Positions 55,628 to 64,000 of a stretch of 64,000 nt of DNA are shown in pieces; the first letter of the stretch is position 1; every line of letters starts with the position of its first letter. The notes under the pieces were generated by a model that worked only from the letters and a program-made list of their open reading frames with translations, was not told the DNA's origin and ran no database searches. The stretch spans positions 1,229,110 to 1,293,109 of the forward strand of contig JAKZZE010000015.1 in the NCBI GenBank assembly GCA_024220505.1, read 5' to 3'. A program made the position numbers and the translations under genes. This DNA is from Rhizopus arrhizus. Its lineage: Eukaryota > Mucoromycota > Mucoromycetes > Mucorales > Rhizopodaceae.

Positions 55628-56113
55628 TTTAACTGAAATACACAACAACGACACAAGTAAAAATATCGACACAAGTAAAAATATTAACTCAAGTAAAAAT
55701 ATCAACCTTATTTCCTTTTCTTTTTTCTCTTTCATTTTATATAAATATCTCTATATCTTTTATTTCAATTCACTTCAGTTCACTTAAATTCACTTCTATT
55801 CAAAAACCTATTTTTACTTTGAATAAATAGTCTCTTAAAAGACAAAATCTATTTTTCTTATTTTATAACAAACAAGTCGAATTCCCTTGAAGCAAATTAT
55901 CTTCATTGTATCCATTTTATATTTTTATTATATTTCTTTACATTTTACTTTACAAATCAAGTTTGATCCACTTAACAAGATCTGGTGGTCACTATATACA
56001 AGCAAGCCTATAATTCAAATTACTTACCCTTATTGGATCTCAATTGACCTAATACTTTATCTCAACAACTTATATCGAACCTATCGAAACCCGAAAACAT
56101 AACGAACCTTACA
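55553..56113 (+). repeat. 3' LTR of outer Ty3-type element
   Basis: 561 bp, one T shorter than the 5' LTR in a T run (55736 region). It contains the end of the extra ORF. Confidence 0.88.
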
Positions 56114-56117
56114 ACAG

Positions 56118-57867
56118 TATTTAACAAAGGTACCGAGAACTTATTAAGTAGTAAAAGATTGATTGATTTTATTTAATAAAGATAATGTTGTAACACAATG
56201 CAGCAAACTTTTGCAGCATTTGACTTTTCTCTCTCCAACTAATTCAAATCCAGGAAAATACAAACAAATACGTATGAATACGTATGAATACAGATAAATC
56301 CAGAAAAATACAAAAAAATACAGAATATTCACAAAATCATCAAAAACAGCATATAATCAGAAAAGCCAAAAACATATAAATAACTTCAATATTTCTTATA
56401 CTCTTGACTTACGTACTTACTTACTTACTTACTTACTTCACTTTTAACTTTTGTTTTACTTTACTTACTTTACTTTTGATTATTTTAATAAATATCATAC
56501 AAAGTAAATCTCTTTTGTTTTTCTTTTATTTTATCAAATATCAAGAACAAGAAGTCCCTTGAAGCAAATACACTTCATTGTAATCCCTTTTTTTTTATCT
56601 TTTTACTTTATTTTATTCACAACAGTTTGATCTACTTAACAAGATCTGGTGGTCACTTATTACAAGCGAACTTATATTCAAATTATTACTACTTTTGGAA
56701 CCAAACTCTATACGAAACTTTGGTCTCACATCAAGAATCTTATAAAACAAACCTATTTTATACTATATAAACCCTATAAACTCCAATCTCACAATGTCTA
56801 TTTATACTGTAGCACAACGACCGTGGAAAATTCAATTGTTGGTGCCACGAACCTTGTCTAAATTCATACAATCATGCAAATTCATACAGCTTCGTGAATT
56901 AATACAACTCTGTGAATTCATATAACTCTATGAATTCATACAACTCTATGAATTCATACAACTCTATGAATTCATACAAAATTAAACTTTTATCAAACCA
57001 TCACCAAAAACAACATATAATCAGAAAAACCAAAAAAATATAAATAGCCCAATGTATTTTCTTATTCTTTTTTACTTACTTCACTCTTAACTTTTGTTTT
57101 ACTTTACTTTATTTACTTTACTTTTTGATTATTTGAATAAATATCATACAAAGTAAATCTCTTTTGTTTTTCTTTTATTTTACTTAACATCAAGAACAAG
57201 AAGTCCCTTGAAGTATATACACTTCATTGTAAATCCTTTTTATTTTATCTTTATTTTACCTTTTTATTTTTACTTTACTCAAAACAGTTTGATCTACTTA
57301 TAAGATCTGGTGGTCACTTTACTCAAGCAACTTATATTCAAATCATTACTCTTTTTGGAATCAAATCCTACTTAAATCTTTGATCTTATATCAAGTCTCT
57401 CTGTTAAATCAAACCTATTTAACACTATAAAAACCCTACAAACTCCAATCTCACAATACTATTTTACATTTGCTGCGGAGGTGATGTTGTTATATTTTGT
57501 TATAATGTTAATATTGAAAGTACTGCGACATTGCTGCGACTATACTGCGGATGACAACCGTAGGTAGAAGTATCAAAAAAGGAATATTTGTAACACTATC
57601 CAAAATGAGAATAAAATATACGACAGTTGTAAAACAATGCAGCGAACTTTGGCAGCATTTGACTTTTCTCTCTCCAACTAATTCAAATCCAGGAAAATAC
57701 AAAAAAATACAGAATATCCACAAAATCATCAAAAACAGCATATAGTCAGAAAGGCCAAAAACATATAAATAACTTCAATATTTCTTATACTTTTGACTTA
57801 CTAACTTCATTCTTAGCTTTTATTTTACTTCATTTTTTGATTATTTTTATATATATCATACAAAGTA
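56118..57867 (+). repeat. Cluster of diverged LTR fragments
   Basis: At least three partial copies of one LTR family start or resume at about 56186, 57000 and 57590. Shared boxes recur in order: ACATATAAATA (TATA-like), GAAGTCCCTTGAAG, then AAGATCTGGTGGTCAC. No coding part lies between. The last copy is cut by element C2 at the TA at 57866. Confidence 0.7.
56861..56979 (+). repeat. Minisatellite of about 18-bp units
   Basis: About six imperfect tandem units of AATTCATACAACTCTATG lie between two LTR fragments. The last units are near-identical, suggesting slippage. Confidence 0.85.
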
Positions 57868-58093
57868 CACTAGGTGAAAAAATAGGGACAACCTACCCTA
57901 GAATAATCTTTAACTTTTTCTTTTCTCCTCCACTCCGTACGACATCCAAGGCATGCCTATAGAGCGTAACCTTAGGTAGTGGGTATTACGTTTCCCGCAT
58001 ATAAAACTAATCAGGATAACATATGGCGGAAGAAAAGAGGAAATTGTTGCAATAATTTTATAATCGTTATATTATGAAATGGGTAGTATTTAT

Positions 58094-59778
58094 TTAATAA
58101 CGAGTAAATCTCCCTTTTGATTTGAGTACCGCAGCTATGCGATCAGGCATGCTGTCAATGCAACTTCTACAAACATCTTTATCTAGCTTGTTCCATTCAG
58201 AGTCCACTCGTTTCCATAGCTCGTCGATGTTTCTGGCCTTTCGTTCATAAAGACTTAACCTAAGTTTCAGCAAGTGCCACACAAGCTCTATAGGATTCAG
58301 ATCCGGACTGTTAGGTGGCCAATCGTTACTGTACTGGACCTTGTTTTGTTGGAGCCATGACATTGTTGATTTCGACTTGTGCTTTGGGTCGTTATCTTGT
58401 TGAAGGTAAATAGTGCGCTTGTTCATACCATAGTACTTTAGAGTTTCCATGTAAGTTGTTCCAAGAATATGCTGGTACACCAAGGAGTCCATGGTACCAT
58501 CGTATACCTGGCACGCATATCCTGATCCCTCACTGGTTATACATCCTCACATTATCAATTTGCCGCCACCATGCTTCACTGAAAGATCTATGTGGTGTGG
58601 GCGAAGAACATCACCAGGATGGGTCCAATAGTATCTGCAGCCATCAGATCCCCAAATGTTGATATTCGTTTCATCAGAGAACACTACTTGATGCCACTGC
58701 TGTATGGACCAATTTTGATACTTCTTTGCCCATGCTAACCTCTGCTTGCGGTGGTTATTAGTTAAAAGATGCTGCTTCTTTTTACGCCTAGCATGAAAAC
58801 CCATTGATACAAGGACGTTTATTGCTGAACGGTAAGACATAGAATACCCAAGTCGCATGAGCATCCGTGTTTAGAAAAGGGGAGTTTTAGGTAAATATAA
58901 TATAGCAATCAAAGATAAAGAAATACTGTTAGAACTTGGTATCTCTTTATTAAGTTAAGATAACTATTGTATGATTAGATAAAAAAAATAAATTCTACAT
59001 GTAAAAAATGAGAGTATTTATAGACATGATACGGATAAAGAATTAGGACAGATTTATAATCAATTTGACAGAATAGATGATTACTATTTCTAATTATTAG
59101 TTTAGCCTGTTCCTAGCTTGTATTGTCAATTATGCTATTGGGATGGTTTCAGATATAACTATTTAAGGAGACGGTACGGATGAATATAAAGACTTTTAGT
59201 TCCGTGATTGGATATCATTGTTAACAATAATATCTCAGTCAGGATAAATGTTTTCATGACTAATGATGATCCGGTAAGTAATCGTCATTCCTTATTCAAC
59301 ATGCTCATACTATCACTAAACTATATTACAACCATGTCATCTTATTTGACTATGTGAAGTTAATATGAATAAAGCTTAATATAAAAATCTAATCAAAGTA
59401 TTTTATTGATCTGTGTTGGGAATAATGTTATAAATGATTCCAAGTTATGTCAACATATTATTCAGGATCATATCTGATTCCTTTTACTAAAATAAAGTGA
59501 CTATAATCTTATGTATCCTTAACAATCCGATGTACATCCTTGGCTGTCTTTAGGGCTCCTTTAATTAGTAATATCTTGATATATTCCTTCGTAGCAGATG
59601 ACACAAGTGTATGCCTACCACGTGTTGCGGGTACCATTGGCCCAAATAGCTTGTTTCTATATCTCCTAACTGTCTTTGGATGGACACCAAGTTCACCAGC
59701 AATATCCTTTGGGATCCTATTGCTCATCAGTGCAGACTTGATGCTGTCTTGCGTGCCTTAAGGTAAAGCGCGAGGCAT
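58094..59778 (-). pseudogene. Transposase of C2, broken by stops and an LTR
   Basis: From the right: MPRALP-stop, then SNRIPKDIAGELGVHPKTVRRY to 59530, an inserted LTR (58868-59524), then MLMRLGYSMSYRSAINVLVS, FSDETNINIWGSDG (first Asp), a frame change near 58545, LQQDNDPKHKSKS (second Asp) and SPDLNPIELVWHLLKLRL (Glu), ending KGRFTRY. Without the insertion it would be about 340 aa. Confidence 0.88.
58868..59524. mobile_element. Solo LTR inside C2 transposase
   Basis: 657 bp starting TGTTTAGAAAAGGGG and ending CCTTAACA, with duplication ATCCG at 58863-58867 and 59525-59529. A fragment of the same family start lies at about 27951-27988. Confidence 0.85.
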
Positions 59779-60177
59779 AAGTAAGAGAAATTTCGCAGGA
59801 AGTAAGAAGAGTATAATGAAAAAAAAAATGCATGAATGAAGGAAAATAGCACCCATTTTATATTATTAATTATAGGAATGTGCATAGCTAAAATTAAAAT
59901 TGGTTTGCATTTTAATTGTAACTGAGATTCCAGATCAAATTAGAAGAGTACGAAATATGGTCTAAAACTGAACTGTGGAGTATCTAAAATTCAACAAATT
60001 ATATATGCATTACTCCCTCATTTTCCATAGTTGGCTCATCATATTTTGATGAAATACTTTATACATTAACCTCCGTTTAAAATATTGCTAGCGTCATGAG
60101 GCGACCTTCTCTTAATGCTATATGCTGCATGAAATGTAATTTTCGAAAAGGTTGTCCCTATTTTCTCACCTAGTGTA

Positions 60178-61018
60178 TGTGTATTGCTGAGTATAAGGTA
60201 GGAATCCAGTAGCCCTTGAAAATGACGGAAGCCTTCGCCTTCATAGCCATAGAATTCGATTAATTTAGGACGATATCCTTGAATTTGGTTGCTGTTTTGC
60301 ACCAACGCGATAGGTTCTGTTGTTGCCATTGTTGATAGTAAATGTTTTGATATTGTTGATTCGATTTTGAGGAAGTTCTTTTGATTCATTTGATTGATTT
60401 CTTGATTTGATTTAATTTCTTGATTAAATTCGATTTATTGATTTAATTCCCTCGTAGTGACCACCAAATGTAATTTTTTGCTACTTTAATGGCTTGTAAG
60501 AGTTAACGGTTTTGAAATAGAGTAAAATTGACGAAAATGGATAAAAAAATTAAGAATTGGGTAGAGTATTGATATTAGGTTCGCTTGTAAGTGACCACCA
60601 GATCTTGTTAAGTAGATCAAACTTGTTTGTAATAAAGTAACTTGATAAGAGTTTTAAGAATGTTTACAATGAAGATAATTGACTTCAAGGGACTTGTCTT
60701 GCTTGTGTTTTAAGAGTAATATATCAAAAGATTCAGGGATAAAGATATTTGATTTATTGGATAAAATATATTTGAAATATCACAAAGAGAAGTTAAGATA
60801 AGTAAAGTTAAAATATATAAGTCAAGAGAAGTGAAGTAAAATAAAAGTAAAAACTTATCTATTTTATAGACAAAGAAAAATAAAGTTTCATTTTGATATA
60901 AGGTTTGATTTTGATATAAAGTTTGATTTTGAAATAAAGTTCAAAAAAGAATAAGGTTCAAAATTAAAAAATCACAAACCGCAGCCATTGCTGGTGTTAA
61001 TGTTGTAATCTTTGTTAC
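60178..61018 (-). mobile_element. Broken Ty3-type copy: gag start, PBS and LTR
   Basis: Minus-strand gag begins at 60329 (MATTEPIALVQ) and reads LIEFYGYEGEGFRHFQGLL as in the outer element, then is cut by C2 at 60177. The same primer-binding site (60449-60466, inverse) is followed by an LTR-like block from 60469 to about 61018. The rest of the element is missing. Its LTR differs clearly from that at 41.7 kb, so it is a related subfamily. Confidence 0.75.
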
Positions 61019-61369
61019 AACGTCAAAAGTTAAAACTTGTACGAAGTTTCGGAGTTCATACTGTTAATTTTATAAGGTTGGCTTGTAGGTTTGTGTTTTA
61101 ATAGAGTAAGCTTGCTTGTAAAGCTTGATTGTAAGGTTAAGATTGCCTTGTAAGTTGTTGTTTTATATAGAATTTAAGCAGATGCTTGATAAGTAGTGAC
61201 CACCAGATCTTATGTGTAAGATCAATACGATGTTTCTTGATAAAAGTTAAAGTAGAGTAAAAAGTTTAAGTGAACAGGGACTTTCTTGTTAAAGTTTGTT
61301 AATTATTGAGTAAAAATATATAATTTATTTAAACTGACTAACAATTTCTTCACAAAAAGATGGGATATA
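61019..61369 (-). repeat. LTR fragment with the GTGACCACCAGATCTT box
   Basis: Carries the inverse of the shared AAGATCTGGTGGTCAC box (61195) but no complete LTR ends. It is cut by element D2 at 61369. Confidence 0.55.
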
Positions 61370-62999
61370 CAGTAGCGGACAAAACTGGTGCACAAAACTT
61401 AAAATTAACATTGTATCTCCGCCATATGTCTGCGACTTTTGTGGTATATACCATCTGAAAGACAGTCTAAAATATACATTACGTTATGTAAACCGGAACT
61501 GTGCCGGACATCCCTCAGGCATAAGGTCATTTTTAGTGATTTTTTGCATATTTCAATTTTCGCCAAAAATGTAGTGCTTGTCTAGCCTTCTTTCAATTTT
61601 CCCCAAATCTCTCCCGTTTGCTTTCAGATTTCACAGCAGATTAGTAAATTCTAGTAGCTCTTAAAAAATATATAAAACTGTACTTATTTTGTATTTCCCA
61701 TTGAGCCCCCCCTTTTGTTTTTACCCTATTCACTATAACAAAGTACTAGCCTTATATGTTTAAGAAAATAAGCAACTGTAAAAATGAAACTCTGAGATCT
61801 CGAATACACTTAGTTCGTACGACAACAGATATTTCTAGAGTAACAAGAATCTCTAAATGGACAATCAACAGGAGAAAGAGGGAAGAAAGAAACTTAATGT
61901 CTTGTGATCATGAAGGTATTCCGCTATTAGCCTGAAAAGTTATTAGTTCAGTCATCAACCTAGAGCTTGGACAAGGTCCGCTACACACAGTTCCTGATGC
62001 TCAGCACATTTCGAGGACCTTAAGATACAGTGTTAGCAGACTGTCAGTCTAAAGGCACAGTAGGAAGCTAGATTTTGAGTCTGGAAGTAAGGAATCGAAG
62101 AATTTCATCAGCTGTATAAGTCGGAAAAAGCGATGAATGTGGTATCACGACAAGCCATTGTATACTATAGAGGGCTGGAAGTCTTCTATCTTTAGCAATG
62201 AAACAAATATGAACATTATGGATGCAGACAGTATACACTAATATTGAAAGCAAGTCGAGCAACCTTAGCGATTTTTTCACGGTGATCAAACAATGAAGCA
62301 TGCTGGCTGCTCTGTTATGTTTTAAGGCTGTATTAGATATTGAGGACCAGAATATGTGTGTCAGGTATACGATGGTATAATGAACTCATAAATATACACA
62401 TATATTTCGCTTACTTCATACCACAAAAGCCTAGCGTATAGTAGTCTATAACGTCGTAATCTCTCGTTTCAGTATGACAATGACACAAGGCACAAGTCAA
62501 CGCATGTCACAAACTCAATATTTGATAACAGCGCTTCTGTGCTACAAGTTTAGCCGCCACTAATCCCGGCCTAAGTCCGCTTAAGCATGCCAGGTGGCAA
62601 TTGATGGCAAAGGTATGATGATACGACACTAGATCAAAAAGGGTCGATGATCTTTGGAAAAGAATAGTTAAAGAGCCGGGTTCTTTTACTGAAAATGATA
62701 TACACGCATATTATTAGCATATGCAAAGAAGAACATCCGATGATATCAAGAGATGAGATGATTATATAAATTCTAAGGTCTTAGCCACTTTTGCGGTTTT
62801 TAGAAAATATAAAATTTTATAAATTTAAAACACGCTCATCGCTCAGTTTTAACACTGTCATGCTTAGAACATACATAAATTACAATGACTAGTATATCCT
62901 CCTTCTAGTACAGTTTCATGACTATTGCAACTACCATGAGCAGGTAATGGTAGTTAAAAGCTGAAAAAAAGTTTTGTGCACCAGTTTTGTCCGCTACTG
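61370..62999. mobile_element. 1,630-bp Tc1-like element D, copy 2
   Basis: Inverse of the copy at 34425-36054, the same length, TIR CAGTAGCGGACAAAACTGGT, TA on both sides. A handful of differences were noticed by eye (for example near 61517 and 61638). No usable transposase; it must have moved in trans. Confidence 0.9.
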
Positions 63000-63001
63000 T
63001 A

Positions 63002-63841
63002 TATATGAATAATTTTTTTTTTCTTTTTAGCTTTTCTTATTTTTTTAGCATTTCTTATTTTTGCGGCTATTAGTATTTCTTTGACAATGGTTGTTAAAAT
63101 AACTTAAATTATTTTAACATCCATGTCGGAGTTGTTTTGCGTTTCATCCAAAAAGCGATCATTCTCACAATACTGTAATATATTTTACTAGTTCGTTTGA
63201 GTGTGTTGAGTTGAAGTTTAAATAAACAGATTTAAGTTGTAATTGATATAATAATTGTTTTTATATGAGTTGGATTTGGTTTGATTCGCTTGTTATAGTG
63301 ACCACCAGATCTTATAAAGTAGATCAAACTGTTTTGATTAAGGTAGAAAAAAAAAATAAAAAGATAAAGTAAAATAAAAAAGGGGATTTACAATGAAGTA
63401 TAATATCTTCAAGGGACTTCTTGTTCTTGATAATAAAATAAGAGATAGTTTGCTTCTTTAAAAGAATATTTATTTGATAAAAAGAAAAAGTAAAAATAAA
63501 ATAAAAAGTAAAGTTAAGAAGTGAAGTGAAGTGAAGTGATATTTTTTTGAGATTATTATGTGAGGTTATTTATATGTTTTTGGGTTTTATGATTTTGTTC
63601 TGTTTTTGGTATTTTGAATGGTTGTTGTATAGTGTAAGGTGGTTGTTGTAAACTGCAAGGCGTTCGTTATAAACTGCAACGATTTAAATTCCGACGCTTC
63701 ATTCTTGTTTGTTACAATACCTTCATAATCATAGCTACAGCATCACACCATTTTCGTTACAACACCAACTGCGTCACAGTAGAATCAAAAGATTTGACAA
63801 CACCAAAAATCAAAATATATGACTTCCTATAGCTAGGAACA
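63002..63841. other. LTR fragment and AT-rich flank before tRNA-Gln
   Basis: 63200-63560 holds another inverse copy of the LTR boxes (GTGACCACCAGATCTT at 63297, CTTCAAGGGACTTC at 63408). The rest has no gene signal. Confidence 0.55.
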
Positions 63842-63913
63842 AGGTCCCACCGAGAATCGAACTCGGATCACCGGATTCAAAGACCGATATGATAACCATT
63901 ACACTATAGGACC
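63842..63913 (-). tRNA. tRNA-Gln (TTG)
   Basis: The minus strand folds as a 72-nt cloverleaf: acceptor GGTCCTA with TGGGACC and discriminator T, D arm GTG...CAT, anticodon loop CTTTGAA (TTG), and T arm CCGAG-TTCGATT-CTCGG. It resembles yeast tRNA-Gln. One T-T mismatch closes the anticodon stem (position 31-39). No intron. Confidence 0.93.
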
Positions 63914-64000
63914 CGACTATTCTTTCGCTTTTGGTTAAAAAGGTAAACTTGACTCTTTTTTGGAAAGCCGATATCTCTGTCAAATCTATCCATCCATCAA

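Larger units (their letters stand above)
41706..56113 (+). mobile_element. Outer Ty3-type retrotransposon, split by a chromovirus
   Basis: LTRs at 41706-42267 and 55553-56113 start TGTAACGAG, end CCTTACA and appear to differ by one T. A 4-bp duplication ACAG flanks the element (41702-41705, 56114-56117). Coding order is gag, protease, RT, RNase H, integrase, then an extra ORF: the Ty3 order. Net of the nested chromovirus it is about 8.2 kb. The left LTR starts 64 bp after tRNA-Gly. The near-identical LTRs imply recent insertion, though the internal frames are broken in places. Confidence 0.9.
57868..60175. mobile_element. Tc1-like element C, second copy (C2)
   Basis: TIRs CACTAGGTGAAAAAATAGGG at both ends with TA flanks (57866-57867, 60176-60177). 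The order and orientation are those of the copy at 34247-37525, but element D is absent and a solo LTR is present instead. Left flank is LTR sequence, right flank is a minus-strand gag fragment. Confidence 0.88.

Overview
The window is nuclear DNA of a fungus, most likely a Mucorales-type Mucoromycota. Protein genes are dense on the left and carry many very short introns (43 to 70 bp). The repeats are those expected in that group: LINEs, chromoviral and non-chromoviral Ty3-type LTR elements, and Tc1/mariner elements. No species is claimed.

Layout. 1-5.6 kb: AT-rich DNA with an array of GAGAC iterons, a frameshifted PD-(D/E)XK-like gene and a decayed LINE tail. 5.6-17.6 kb: a compact block of six host genes, most of them visible only after splicing. 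They are a GDSI/DxxH PC-esterase-like membrane protein, a Pol5/MYBBP1A ribosome-biogenesis factor, an NRAMP metal transporter (with a 10-bp microexon), a Rom2-like RhoGEF with DH, PH and CNH domains (with a probable GC-AG intron), the proteasome assembly chaperone Nas2/PSMD9, and a small secreted, probably GPI-anchored His/Asp-rich protein. The NRAMP and RhoGEF genes converge with 76 bp between them. Nas2 and the secreted protein diverge.

18.2-24.3 kb: the most interesting unit. A 5.1-kb Tc1/mariner-type element with TIRs, a TA target and three 21-bp iterons at each end carries a dead transposase and an intact four-exon gene for a 917-aa Fanzor (eukaryotic TnpB-like, RNA-guided nuclease family). 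A LINE copy holding only ORF1 and the 3' tail has landed exactly on its right terminus, with a 15-bp target duplication.

24-41 kb: a possible AT-hook gene, LINE tails, and a stack of transposons nested up to three deep. Most boundaries can be read from TA or 5-bp duplications. One of these elements keeps an intact DD34E transposase. 41.57 kb: tRNA-Gly(GCC). 41.7-56.1 kb: a Ty3-type element with near-identical LTRs, split in its gag by a complete chromovirus (single intact 1,685-aa polyprotein, LTRs differing at about one position). The outer element has an extra ORF after integrase that runs into its 3' LTR. 56-63.8 kb: LTR fragments, two further mariner copies (one a 1,630-bp twin of a copy 27 kb away), a broken Ty3 copy, and tRNA-Gln(TTG) at the right edge.

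Exon positions were worked out by hand from splice signals, reading frame and family conservation. They are good hypotheses, not transcript-proven.
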